64,000 bases of DNA, from the NCBI RefSeq assembly GCF_004345365.1, contig NZ_SLVF01000002.1, forward strand, positions 434,001 to 498,000, in the 5' to 3' direction. The translations under genes were made by a program, and so were the position numbers. Origin of the DNA: Kribbella sp. VKM Ac-2568 (GTDB lineage Bacteria > Actinomycetota > Actinomycetes > Propionibacteriales > Kribbellaceae). Each line of letters starts with the position of its first letter. The first letter of the stretch is position 1. Under the pieces are notes generated by a model. It had not been told where the DNA came from and did not search any database. It worked only from the letters and a program-made list of their open reading frames with translations. Of the stretch, positions 21,182 to 30,517 are shown piece by piece.

Positions 21182-22621
21182 TCACTCCGCGGCCGCCGCC
21201 TGGGCAGCCGCCCGCTCGGCCAGCAGGCCGACCACCTCGGGCCCGATCAGCGTCACGTCGCCCGCACCGAGGGTGACCACCAGGTCGCCCGGCTCGGCGA
21301 TGTCCGCGACCAGCCGCGGTACAGCGGACCAGGACGGCTCGAACCGAACCTGGTCCGGCTTGAGCGGCACGTGGTTCGCGATCAGCGCACCGGTGACGCC
21401 CGGCTCGGGGTCTTCCCGGGCCGCGAAGATGTCCATCACCACGACCTCGTCGGCGAGCGCGAGAGCCTCGGAGAACTGGGTCGCGAAGATCCTGGTGCGG
21501 CTGAACAGGTGCGGCTGGAAGCACGCGATCACGCGGCCCTCGCCCGCCACCGTGCGGGCCGCCGTCAGGTCGACGGCAAGCTCGGTCGGGTGGTGCGCGT
21601 AGGAGTCGAAGACCCGGACGCCGTCCTCCAGGCCCTTGAACTCGAACCGCCGGCCGGTCCCGGTGAAGGACGCGAGGCCCTCGGCCAGGTCGGCCGCGGA
21701 GAAGCCCAGGCCGAGTCCGACGGTGAGGGCGGCCGCCGCGTTCAATGCGTTGTGCTTGCCCGCCTGCTGCAGGTTGACCACCGGAAGCTTGCGGCCGTGG
21801 AACACCGGCACGAACGACTGGGTCGCCCCGGTCGCGGTGATCTCGGTGACCCGGGTGTCCGCGTCCGCCGACTCGCCGTACGTGCGGACGTCGATGCCGC
21901 GGGCGCGGGCGAACTCGGCCAGCCGGCGCGCGCCCGGGTCGTCGAAGCAGATCACCATGAACCCGCCGGGGATGACCCGGTCGCAGAACTGCTCGAACGC
22001 GAGCCGGTAGCTGGCCTCGTCGCCGTAGTTGTCCAGGTGGTCCGGCTCCACCGACGTGACGATCGACACCTCGGGGCTGTAGGTCAGGAAGGAACGGTCG
22101 GACTCGTCGGCCTCGGCCACGAACAAGTCGCCGCTGCCGTCGTGCGCGTTCGAGCCTGACTCGTTCAGGTTGCCACCGATCGCGTACGACGGGTCGGCGG
22201 CGCAGTGCTGCAGCGCGACGGTCAGCATCGAGGTGGTGGTGGTCTTGCCGTGCGTACCGGCCACGGCGATCGTCCGCCGGCCGACCATCACCGACGCGAG
22301 CGCGGCGGCCCGGGGCAGGATCGGGATGCCGGCCTCGCGGGCGGCAACCACCTCAGGATTGGTCTCCCGGATCGCGGTCGAGACGACGACGGTGTCCGCC
22401 TCGGCGACGTGCTCCGCGGCATGACCGACCCAGCAGGTCGCGCCGAGGGCGCGGAGCGCGGCGAGCACCCTGCCGTCCTTGGCGTCCGAGCCGGAGACCT
22501 CGATCCCGCGGGCGGCCATGATCCGGGCGATGCCCGACATCCCGGCGCCGCCGATACCGATGAAGTGGACCTTGCCCAGCTTCTCCGCGGGCAGATTCGT
22601 GTCAGGTGCGGTGACGATCAC
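21182..22621 (-). CDS. murC: UDP-N-acetylmuramate--L-alanine ligase
   Basis: 479 residues. The N-terminal UDP-binding Rossmann motif is FIGIGGAGMSGIARIM. The ATP P-loop AGTHGKTTTTSML is at about 118-130, with NLNESGSNAH and the Mur ligase motif DSYAHHPTEL further on. It adds L-Ala to UDP-MurNAc in the cytoplasm. The GTG start overlaps the murG stop (GTGA). It is followed by ftsQ. Confidence 0.97.
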   Translation of the reverse strand: MIVTAPDTNLPAEKLGKVHFIGIGGAGMSGIARIMAARGIEVSGSDAKDGRVLAALRALGATCWVGHAAEHVAEADTVVVSTAIRETNPEVVAAREAGIPILPRAAALASVMVGRRTIAVAGTHGKTTTTSMLTVALQHCAADPSYAIGGNLNESGSNAHDGSGDLFVAEADESDRSFLTYSPEVSIVTSVEPDHLDNYGDEASYRLAFEQFCDRVIPGGFMVICFDDPGARRLAEFARARGIDVRTYGESADADTRVTEITATGATQSFVPVFHGRKLPVVNLQQAGKHNALNAAAALTVGLGLGFSAADLAEGLASFTGTGRRFEFKGLEDGVRVFDSYAHHPTELAVDLTAARTVAGEGRVIACFQPHLFSRTRIFATQFSEALALADEVVVMDIFAAREDPEPGVTGALIANHVPLKPDQVRFEPSWSAVPRLVADIAEPGDLVVTLGAGDVTLIGPEVVGLLAERAAAQAAAAE

Positions 22622-23715
22622 GAAGCAGACCTCACCACATCGAGGATGATGCGCGCCAACCGGTCGTCGGCGTCGGTGCGGATCACGCCCTGGGCTGCGG
22701 TGGACATGGCTGTCAGACGCCCGCGGTCGTGCAGAAGTTGCGGAACCGTCGCGCGAACCCAGTCCGGCGTCACCGCGGCGTTGTCGACGACCAGCCCGCC
22801 GCCCGCATCGACCACTGGCTTGGCGTTCAGCACCTGCTCACCGTTACCGTGCGGCAACGGAACGTAGATGGCCGGCAGTCCGACGCCCGACACCTCGGTG
22901 ACCGTGTTCGACCCCGCCCTGCACACCACCAGGTCGGCGGCGGCGTAGGCGTAGTCCATCCGGTCAACGTAGGACAGCACCCTGTACGGGTACGGGCCGC
23001 CCTGCGCGACCTCGAGCGAGTTCTTCGGCCCGATCGCGTGCAGCACCTGGATCCCGGCGGCCTGCAGATCGCCGGCCGCGCCGGCGAACGCCTCGTTCAG
23101 CCGCTGCGCGCCCTGCGAACCACCCGTGATGAACAGGGTCGGCGCGTCCGGGTCCAGCCCGAAGAACTGCCTGGCCTCGGCCCGCAGAGCCGCCCGGTCC
23201 AGCGTGGAGATGGCCCGGCGGATCGGCAGCCCGACGTACTGGGCGTGGGGCAGGTCCGTGCCGGGGAAGGAGGTGATGACGTTCTGGGTGCAGTAGCGGG
23301 CGGCGAACTTGTTCGCGATGCCCGGTACGGCGTTGCCCTCGTGCACGACGATCGGCGTCTTGCGGCGCCACGCGGCGACGTACGCCGGGGTCGAGACGTA
23401 GCCGCCGAAACCGACCAGGACGTCGGCCTTGGCCTCGTCCAGCACCTTGCGGGCGGCGTTCACCGAGCCGAGCATCCTGCCCGGTACCGCGAACAGCGCG
23501 GGCGTCGGCTTGCGCGGCAGCGGGACGGGCGGGATCAGCTCCAGCCGGTACCCGGCCTCGGGGACCACGCGGGTCTCGAGACCGCGCTCGGTACCGAGAG
23601 CGAGGATCTCGACCGTCGGGTCGATCCGGCGCAGGGCGTCGGCGGTGGCGATCAGGGGTGAGGTATGGCCGGCGCTACCGCCGCCGGCCAGGACGATGCT
23701 GGGCACAGCTTTCAA
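22618..23715 (-). CDS. murG: UDP-GlcNAc: undecaprenyl-PP-MurNAc-pentapeptide GlcNAc transferase
   Basis: 365 residues. The N-terminal Gly-rich loop is VLAGGGSAGHTSPL, and FITGGSQGAQRLNEAF and VVCRAGSNTVTEVSGVGLP form the UDP-GlcNAc site. It makes lipid II at the inner membrane face. The best start is a rare TTG at 23715 overlapping the ftsW stop (TTGA). A GTG three codons later is the alternative. Its 3' end overlaps murC. Confidence 0.97.
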   Translation of the reverse strand: MKAVPSIVLAGGGSAGHTSPLIATADALRRIDPTVEILALGTERGLETRVVPEAGYRLELIPPVPLPRKPTPALFAVPGRMLGSVNAARKVLDEAKADVLVGFGGYVSTPAYVAAWRRKTPIVVHEGNAVPGIANKFAARYCTQNVITSFPGTDLPHAQYVGLPIRRAISTLDRAALRAEARQFFGLDPDAPTLFITGGSQGAQRLNEAFAGAAGDLQAAGIQVLHAIGPKNSLEVAQGGPYPYRVLSYVDRMDYAYAAADLVVCRAGSNTVTEVSGVGLPAIYVPLPHGNGEQVLNAKPVVDAGGGLVVDNAAVTPDWVRATVPQLLHDRGRLTAMSTAAQGVIRTDADDRLARIILDVVRSAS

Positions 23716-25007
23716 CGCTCCCGCGTGTTCTCACGGCCGGTTCGGCCAGGTGTGCGCCACGAAGACATCCACCCGAACCGAGGCCGCCGGGTCTCCTTCA
23801 GGGCGGCCTGCGCGCCGGGCTCCGCCTTCGCGAAGGACAGCAGCATGCCGATCGCGATCAGCGTCGGCAGCAGTGCGGACCCACCGTACGACAAGAGCGG
23901 CAGCGGGATACCCACGATGGGTAGCAGTCCGATCACGGCGCCGAGGTTGACCAGCGTCTGGGCCATCAGCCAGACGGTGATTCCGGCACTCGCGTAGCGG
24001 ACGAACGGGTCCGTGTTCCGGGTCGCGATCCGGACCCCGACGTAGGCCAGGGTGAGGAACAGCGCGAGCACGGTGAGCGAGCCGATCAGGCCGAGCTCCT
24101 CACCGATCACCGAGAAGATGAAGTCGGTGTGCGCCTCGGGCAGGTTGCCCCACTTCTGCCGGCTGTTGCCGATCCCCACGCCCCACCAGCCACCGGTGGA
24201 GAGCGCGTAGAACGAGTGGTACGCCTGCCAGCCCACGCCGGCCGGGTCGGACAGCGGGTTGGTGAAGTTCATCAGCCGGTCCATCCGGTGCTGCGCCGTG
24301 CTGACGAAGTACGCGGCGATCGTGCCGACCACCACGATGGTGGCGACGAACAGCCGGGTCGGCGCGCCGACCACCCAGATCATCCCGATCATCACGGCCA
24401 TCAGCACCAGCGCGGTGCCGAGGTCGTGCTGGCCGACGATCAGCGCGATCACCAGGCCGCAGACCGGCACCATCGGCACCAGCAGGTGCTTCCACTGGGT
24501 CAGCAGCTTCTGCTTGCGGGCGTAGAGGTCCGCGCACCACATCACCAGCGCCAGCTTGGCGAACTCGCTCGGCTGGATCTGCAGCGGACCGCCGAGGTTC
24601 AGCCAGTTCGTGTTGCCCTTCACGCCGACGCCGAGTCCCGGCACGTAGGTGAGGACGAGCAGGAACACCGACCCCAGCAGCGCGACGTATGCGAGCATCC
24701 GGAAGTGCCGCGGCGTCATCCTGGAGGCGACGTAGGCCATCGGCAGGCCGACGCCGACCCAGATCAGCTGGCGGTAGAAGATCGTGTAGCTGTTGCCGTT
24801 GGCGCGCAGCGACAGCACGCTCGACGCGGACAGCACCATCAGCAGCCCGAGCACCAGCAGCAGACCGGTCGCGCCGAGCAGGATGTGGTACGACGTCAGC
24901 GGGCGGTCCAGCACGTCCCGGATCGCTGCCAGCCAGGGGCGCTCGGTGCTCGAGCCCGGCCGGTCCTTCGACTGACCGGTGTTCGGCTGATCCGTGATCG
25001 TCGTCAT
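23712..25007 (-). CDS. ftsW: SEDS peptidoglycan glycosyltransferase FtsW
   Basis: 431 residues, about ten membrane segments. Conserved stretches include LVMWCADLYARKQ, GQHDLGTALVLMAVM, the large extracytoplasmic loop with NPLSDPAGVGWQ, GNSRQKWGNLPEAHTDFIFSV and the last-helix motif IPLPLLSYGGSAL. The C-terminal cytoplasmic tail is basic (KETRRPRFGWMSSWRTPGR), as in mycobacterial FtsW where it binds the acidic FtsZ tail. A full-strength GGAGGTGAT site precedes the ATG. It polymerises septal glycan with FtsI. Confidence 0.96.
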   Translation of the reverse strand: MTTITDQPNTGQSKDRPGSSTERPWLAAIRDVLDRPLTSYHILLGATGLLLVLGLLMVLSASSVLSLRANGNSYTIFYRQLIWVGVGLPMAYVASRMTPRHFRMLAYVALLGSVFLLVLTYVPGLGVGVKGNTNWLNLGGPLQIQPSEFAKLALVMWCADLYARKQKLLTQWKHLLVPMVPVCGLVIALIVGQHDLGTALVLMAVMIGMIWVVGAPTRLFVATIVVVGTIAAYFVSTAQHRMDRLMNFTNPLSDPAGVGWQAYHSFYALSTGGWWGVGIGNSRQKWGNLPEAHTDFIFSVIGEELGLIGSLTVLALFLTLAYVGVRIATRNTDPFVRYASAGITVWLMAQTLVNLGAVIGLLPIVGIPLPLLSYGGSALLPTLIAIGMLLSFAKAEPGAQAALKETRRPRFGWMSSWRTPGRTGRENTRER

Positions 25008-25022
25008 GCGATCACCTCCGGA

Positions 25023-26465
25023 TCAGTGGTCGCCCAGCCGGTGTACGGCTTGCGCGAAGGCGTCTCCGCGGGCTCCATAGTTGGCGAACATGTCCCAGGA
25101 TGCGCAGCCGGGCGCGAGCAGCACGGTGTCACCCACCCGAGCCAGCTTCGTCGCCTCCCCCACCACGATCTCCATGGCTCCAGTGTCGGTTGCCGCCACG
25201 ATGATCACCGGCACATCCGGCGCGTGTCGGGCAAGTGCTTCGGCGATCACCTGCTTGTCCTGGCCGAGCAGCACGACACCCCGCAACCGGTCCTTCGCCG
25301 CGGTCACCAGTTCGTCGAAGGTGGCACCCTTCGCCTGCCCGCCGGCGATCCAGACGACGTGCTCGTAGGCGAGCAGCGAAGCCTGCGCCGCATGCGGATT
25401 GGTCGCCTTCGAGTCGTCGACATAGTTGACCCCGGCAACTTCGGCCACGTGCGCGATCCGGTGCGCGTCGGGCCGGAACGCCCGCAGCCCTTCCCGCACC
25501 GCCGACGCCGGTACGCCGTACGCCCGGGCCAGGGCGGCTGCCGCGAGCGCGTTCGCCACGTTGTGCGGGGCAGGCGGGGTGATGTCCTCGATGGTGGCCA
25601 GCTCGAGGGCGGAGGAGGCCCGCTGCTCGACGAACGCGCGATCGACGAGGAGCTCGTCCACCAGGCCGACCATCGAGATGGCGGGCGTGCCGAGGGTGAA
25701 GCCGATCGCCCGGCAGCCCTCGATCACGTCGGCGTCCATCACCAGTTGCTCGGTCGCCGGGTCGGCCACGTTGTAGACGCAGGCCACCTGGCAGTTCTGG
25801 TAGATCCGGCCCTTGTCCTTGGCATAGGCATCCATCGAACCGTGCCAGTCGACGTGATCCGGCGCGAGGTTCAGCACGGCCGCGGAGTGCGCGGACATCG
25901 AGTGCGTGAAGTGCAGCTGGTAGCTGGACAGCTCGACCGCGATCACGTCGTACGGCTGGGGGTCCATCACCACCTCGAGCAGCGGCAGCCCGACGTTGCC
26001 GGCGGCAACCGCCCGCTTGCCGGCCGCGGTCAGGATCGACGTAAGCATCTGGACCGTGGTGGTCTTGCCGTTGGTCCCGGTGACGCACAGCCAAGGGGCG
26101 GCGTTGGCGGGATCACGGAGCCGCCAGGCCAACTCGATCTCGCTCCAGATCGGGAGGTCCCGCTCAGCCGCGGCTGCCAGCAGCGGGGCGTGCGGCGGGA
26201 TGCCCGGCGAGGTGACCACCACGTCCACGTCGGCCGGCAGCTCGGCGGTGCTGCCCGGGCCCAGCGTGATGGTCGCGCCGAGGGTCTCGAGGATCTGCGC
26301 CTTCTCGCGCAGCGCCTCGTTGTCCCGGTCGTCGAGGACCGTGACGTACTCCGCGCCCACTTGCAGCAGCGAGTCCGCGCACGCGTAGCCCGCCGTACCG
26401 AAGCCGAGGACGACGAACCGGGTGGTCGCCCAGCCCTTGCCGTTCCGGTCCTGCAGGTCTGTCAT
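25023..26465 (-). CDS. murD: UDP-N-acetylmuramoylalanine--D-glutamate ligase
   Basis: 480 residues from the ATG at 26465, which overlaps the mraY stop (ATGA); the reading frame is open far upstream but that part overlaps mraY. The N-terminal motif [17 protein letters not shown] is followed by the P-loop [14 protein letters not shown] (about residues 125-138), then [20 protein letters not shown] and [13 protein letters not shown]. It adds D-Glu to UDP-MurNAc-L-Ala. ftsW follows 16 bp later. Confidence 0.97.
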   Translation of the reverse strand: MTDLQDRNGKGWATTRFVVLGFGTAGYACADSLLQVGAEYVTVLDDRDNEALREKAQILETLGATITLGPGSTAELPADVDVVVTSPGIPPHAPLLAAAAERDLPIWSEIELAWRLRDPANAAPWLCVTGTNGKTTTVQMLTSILTAAGKRAVAAGNVGLPLLEVVMDPQPYDVIAVELSSYQLHFTHSMSAHSAAVLNLAPDHVDWHGSMDAYAKDKGRIYQNCQVACVYNVADPATEQLVMDADVIEGCRAIGFTLGTPAISMVGLVDELLVDRAFVEQRASSALELATIEDITPPAPHNVANALAAAALARAYGVPASAVREGLRAFRPDAHRIAHVAEVAGVNYVDDSKATNPHAAQASLLAYEHVVWIAGGQAKGATFDELVTAAKDRLRGVVLLGQDKQVIAEALARHAPDVPVIIVAATDTGAMEIVVGEATKLARVGDTVLLAPGCASWDMFANYGARGDAFAQAVHRLGDH

Positions 26466-27538
26466 CCGGCCACCCATTCCGCGTAGAACAAGCCGAGCCC
26501 GGTGGCGACGCACAGGCCGGAGATGATCCAGAACCGGATCACCACGTTGACCTGTTCCCAGCCGAGCATCTCGAAGTGGTGCTGCAGGGGCGCCATCCGG
26601 AACAGCCGTTTGCCCACGCCGGAGGTGTGCTTGGTGATCTTGAACCACCCGACCTGCAGGATCACCGAGGCGGTGATGATGACGAACAGGCCGCCGAGCA
26701 GCAGGACCAGCAGCTCGGTCCGGGTCATCACGCCGAAGCCGGCCACCGCGCCGCCGAGCGACAGCGAACCCGTGTCGCCCATGAAGATCTTGGCCGGCGA
26801 CGCGTTCCACCACAGGAAGCCGAACAGCGCGCCGGTCAGCGCCGCCGCCACGACGGCGAGGTCGTGCGGATCTCGTACTTCGTAACACTTGGAGCCCGGT
26901 GCCGTCGCGCAGCTCTGGTTGAACTGCCAGATGCAGATCAGCGTGTAGGCGCCGAACACCATCATCGAGGCACCCGTGGCCAGGCCGTCCAGACCGTCGG
27001 CCAGGTTGACGCCGTTCGACATACCGGCGATCAGCAGCAGGATCCAGATCACCACGAGCACCGGCGCCAGGTGCAGCCACGGGATGTCGCGGATGAACGA
27101 GATGAACGGCGAGGCCGGGCTCTGACCGCGGTCGTCCGGGAACTGCAGCGCCAGAACAGCGAACGCGACCGCGACCACCGTCTGGCCGGCCAGCTTCGCC
27201 TTGCTGCGCAGGCCGAGGCTGCGCTGCCGGACGATCTTGATGAAGTCGTCCAGGAAGCCGACCGCTCCCATCCCCGCGAACAGGAACAACACCAGCAGCG
27301 CCGAGGCGCTCGGCGGGGTCATCGTGAACAGCTTCGCCGCGAAGTACCCGACGATGGCCGCGATGATGAACACCGCGCCGCCCATCGTGGGCGTGCCGCG
27401 CTTGGTGTGGTGCGAGGTCGGTCCGTCGTCGCGGATCAGCTGGCCGTAGCCGCGCCTGGCCAGCAGGTTGATCGCCAAGCGCGTGCCGAGCAGCGTGAGC
27501 GCCATCGACACCGCGCCCGCGAGCAGGATGGAGATCAC
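26462..27538 (-). CDS. mraY: Phospho-MurNAc-pentapeptide transferase
   Basis: 358 residues, ten membrane helices. Signature segments are [17 protein letters not shown], the catalytic-aspartate loops [19 protein letters not shown] and [11 protein letters not shown], plus [12 protein letters not shown] and [14 protein letters not shown]. It transfers phospho-MurNAc-pentapeptide to undecaprenyl phosphate to form lipid I. GTG start overlaps murF stop (GTGA). Confidence 0.97.
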   Translation of the reverse strand: MISILLAGAVSMALTLLGTRLAINLLARRGYGQLIRDDGPTSHHTKRGTPTMGGAVFIIAAIVGYFAAKLFTMTPPSASALLVLFLFAGMGAVGFLDDFIKIVRQRSLGLRSKAKLAGQTVVAVAFAVLALQFPDDRGQSPASPFISFIRDIPWLHLAPVLVVIWILLLIAGMSNGVNLADGLDGLATGASMMVFGAYTLICIWQFNQSCATAPGSKCYEVRDPHDLAVVAAALTGALFGFLWWNASPAKIFMGDTGSLSLGGAVAGFGVMTRTELLVLLLGGLFVIITASVILQVGWFKITKHTSGVGKRLFRMAPLQHHFEMLGWEQVNVVIRFWIISGLCVATGLGLFYAEWVAG

Positions 27539-28929
27539 TGCGAGTCCTCCTCGAGCAGGGCGTCAGCCAGCCGTCTCAGGCCGGCCGCCTTCGACGACTT
27601 CACCAGGACCAGGTCTCCGGGCCGCAGTTCCGCGCGGAGCAGTCGCAGCGCGTCGTCGATGGTCTCCACGAAGGCTGACTCGTTGCCCCAGGATCCTTCC
27701 AGCGACGCGCCCAGGTGGATCGGCCGGGCTCCCTCGCCGACCGCGACCAGGCGGTTCACATCCAGCCGGACGGCCAGTCGGCCCACCGCGTCGTGCTCCT
27801 CCCTGCTGGTCTCGCCGAGTTCGAGCATCTCGCCGAGAACGGCCCAGGTCCGGGCGCCCCGGCTCCGGCCGATGGCGACCAGCGACTTGAGCGCGGCCCG
27901 AACCGAGTCCGGATTCGCGTTGTAGGCGTCGTTGATCACAGTCACGTCGTCGGACCGCCGGGTGACCTCCATCCGCGCGCTGGACACCAGGGTGGCGGCG
28001 TTGAGGCCGTCGGCGATCTGCTGCGGGGTGAGGCCCAGCGCCCGCGCCACGGTCGCGGCGGCGAGCGCGTTCGCCACGTGGTGCTCGCCGACCAGCTGCA
28101 GCTGAACGAGGTGCTGCTCCCCGTCGAGCTGCAGCGTGAAGGCCGCTCGCCCGTCGCCGTCCAGCTTCGGCTCACCCGCTCGTACGTCGGCCGCGGGCGC
28201 CTCGCCGAAGGTCATCACCGTCTGCTCGGTCCGGCTCGCCATCGCGGCGACCCGGGGGTCATCGGCGTTCAGTACCGCGGTCCCACCGGGCACGACCGCC
28301 TCGATCAGCTCGCCCTTGGCGACGGCGATCGCGTCCTGGCTGCCGAACTCGCCGATGTGCGAGTGGCCCACATTGAGCACCAGGCCGACCTTCGGCGGAG
28401 TGATCCGGCACAGGTAGGTGATGTCGCCGACGTGCCGGGCGCCCATCTCCGCGACCAGGTACCGGGTGTTCTCGTCCGCCTGCAGCGCGGTCAGCGGGTG
28501 GCCGAGCTCGTTGTTGAACGATCCGACCGGCGCGACCGTCTGGCCGTACGGCTGGAGCAGCTGAGCGATCAGATCCTTGGTGCTGGTCTTGCCCTGCGAT
28601 CCGGTCAGCCCGATCACGGTCAGGTCCGGCAGGCGGCCGATCACGTACTTCGCCAGGTCGCCGAGCGCGGTTTGCACGTCGCCCACCACGATGCACGGGC
28701 TGCCATCGATCGGCCGCGCGGTGATCGAAGCGGTCGCACCGGCCTCGGCCACGGCGGCCACGTAGTCGTGCCCGTCGACATGCTCGCCCGGAAGCGCGAC
28801 GAACAGGCCGCCCGGCTCGATCTTGCGGGAGTCGATCACCACAGCGGCGTCGACGACTGCCGCCGGATCGACGCCGGCGAGCTCACCGCCCACCGCTTCG
28901 GCGAGCTGGCCGCAACTGAGTGGGATCAC
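27535..28929 (-). CDS. murF: UDP-MurNAc-tripeptide--D-Ala-D-Ala ligase
   Basis: 464 residues. The P-loop is [15 protein letters not shown], with [25 protein letters not shown] and [17 protein letters not shown] typical of MurF. It adds the D-Ala-D-Ala dipeptide to complete the pentapeptide precursor. Its GTG start overlaps the murE stop by 4 bp and its own stop overlaps mraY, so translation is coupled through murE-murF-mraY-murD. Confidence 0.96.
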   Translation of the reverse strand: MIPLSCGQLAEAVGGELAGVDPAAVVDAAVVIDSRKIEPGGLFVALPGEHVDGHDYVAAVAEAGATASITARPIDGSPCIVVGDVQTALGDLAKYVIGRLPDLTVIGLTGSQGKTSTKDLIAQLLQPYGQTVAPVGSFNNELGHPLTALQADENTRYLVAEMGARHVGDITYLCRITPPKVGLVLNVGHSHIGEFGSQDAIAVAKGELIEAVVPGGTAVLNADDPRVAAMASRTEQTVMTFGEAPAADVRAGEPKLDGDGRAAFTLQLDGEQHLVQLQLVGEHHVANALAAATVARALGLTPQQIADGLNAATLVSSARMEVTRRSDDVTVINDAYNANPDSVRAALKSLVAIGRSRGARTWAVLGEMLELGETSREEHDAVGRLAVRLDVNRLVAVGEGARPIHLGASLEGSWGNESAFVETIDDALRLLRAELRPGDLVLVKSSKAAGLRRLADALLEEDSQ

Positions 28930-30500
28930 AGTGCTGTCTCCTGGGTCGCCGCCATCAACTGGCGCACGGTCTCGCGGTCGTCGAACGGGTGGATCACGCC
29001 GCCGACGTCCTGTCCTGTCTCGTGGCCCTTGCCGAGCACCACCACGGTGTCTCCCGGGCCGGCCAGCTCGATCGCGGCGGCGATCGCCTGCCGGCGGTCG
29101 CCCACTTCGCGCAGATCCACGTCCGGCACCGCCGCCCGCGCGCCGTCGATCGCCGCGGCGCGGATCGCCGCCGGGTCCTCGCTACGCGGGTTGTCGTCGG
29201 TCACGATCACCACATCCGCCGCCCGGGCCGCCGCGGCACCCATCGCGGGCCGCTTGCCCGGATCACGGTCTCCGCCGCAGCCCACCACCGCGAACAACCG
29301 GCCCTTGGTCGCCGTCCGTGCGGCGACGAGCGCCAACTCGACGGCGTCCGGCGTGTGGGCGTAGTCGACGATCACGGACAGGCCGTCGGCGCGGGAGAAG
29401 GTCTCCATCCGCCCCGGCACCGCCGCGTGCTGCAGCCCCGCGGCGATCGCGTCGGCCGGTACGTCGAGCTGCCGCAGCATCGCCACCGCCAGCAGCGCGT
29501 TCGCCACGTTGAAGTCGCCGGGCAGCCCGATCTCGACGGTCAGTGACCCCGACGGCCCCTGGATGTCGAGGACGGCGCTGCCGTGCTCCGACTGGTGTGT
29601 CCCGCTGACGGTCCAGTCGGCGTCACCGATGGTCGACACCGTGACGAGCGGAACCACCGTCTGGTTGGCGAGACGGCGGCCGTACTCGTCGTCGATGTTC
29701 ACGACGGCCAGGTCGCACCGCTCGGGAGTGAACAGCGACGCCTTGGCGGCGAAGTACTCCTCGAAGGTCTTGTGGAAGTCCAGGTGGTCCTGGGTCAGGT
29801 TGGTGAACCCGGCCACCGCGAAGCGCGCGCCGTCCACCCGGCCCATCGCCAGCGCGTGGCTGGACACCTCCATCGCGCAGGAGGCGACGGCCTTCTCCCG
29901 CATCACCGCGAACAACGCCTGCAGATCGGTGGCTTCCGGCGTGGTCCGGACACTCTTCACCACCTCGTCGCCGATCCGCGTCTCGATCGTGCCGATCAGC
30001 GCGGTCCGGCCGACGTTCCGCAGTACCGAGTCGAGCAGGTAACTGGTGGTGGTCTTGCCGTTGGTGCCGGTGACGCCCAGCAGGCGCAGTTCCTTCGTCG
30101 GCTCGCCGTAGATCTTCGAGGCGACCGCGCCGAGCACCTCGCGTGGCTTGGCCACGACCAGCACGGGCAGGCCGGTGGCTCGTGCCCGCTCCTCGCCGGT
30201 CGGGTCGGTGAGGATGGCGACCGCTCCCGCGGCGTGCGCGTTGGCGGAGAAGCCCGCTCCGTGCGTGATCGCGCCCGGCAGCGCGGCGTACAGGTCTCCC
30301 GGCAGGATCGAGCGGGAGTCGAGCGACACGCCGGTCACTGAGACGTCAGAGATGCCCGTCGGGGCGTGGGCTCCGGCGGTTCGGGCTAGCTCGGCAAGGC
30401 CGACAGGTACGGTCCGCTGAGGCCTGATCGCCGCAACGGCTCCGCCTGCGGCGGTTGGGGTGGACACGGGCCCAGAGGCTACCGCTCCGGGCCTTGTCAT
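28926..30500 (-). CDS. murE: UDP-MurNAc-dipeptide--diaminopimelate ligase
   Basis: 524 residues from the ATG at 30500, 17 bp after the ftsI stop. The frame is open further upstream but overlaps fts[19 protein letters not shown] (about 143-160) is the P-loop and TPEATDLQALFAVMREK follows. VTDDNPRSEDPAAIR contains the DNPR signature linked with diaminopimelate rather than lysine as substrate. Whether meso- or LL-DAP is used cannot be told from this motif. About 35 extra N-terminal residues precede the usual start of homology. Confidence 0.96.
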   Translation of the reverse strand: MTRPGAVASGPVSTPTAAGGAVAAIRPQRTVPVGLAELARTAGAHAPTGISDVSVTGVSLDSRSILPGDLYAALPGAITHGAGFSANAHAAGAVAILTDPTGEERARATGLPVLVVAKPREVLGAVASKIYGEPTKELRLLGVTGTNGKTTTSYLLDSVLRNVGRTALIGTIETRIGDEVVKSVRTTPEATDLQALFAVMREKAVASCAMEVSSHALAMGRVDGARFAVAGFTNLTQDHLDFHKTFEEYFAAKASLFTPERCDLAVVNIDDEYGRRLANQTVVPLVTVSTIGDADWTVSGTHQSEHGSAVLDIQGPSGSLTVEIGLPGDFNVANALLAVAMLRQLDVPADAIAAGLQHAAVPGRMETFSRADGLSVIVDYAHTPDAVELALVAARTATKGRLFAVVGCGGDRDPGKRPAMGAAAARAADVVIVTDDNPRSEDPAAIRAAAIDGARAAVPDVDLREVGDRRQAIAAAIELAGPGDTVVVLGKGHETGQDVGGVIHPFDDRETVRQLMAATQETAL

Positions 30501-30517
30501 ACCTACCTGACCCAGCG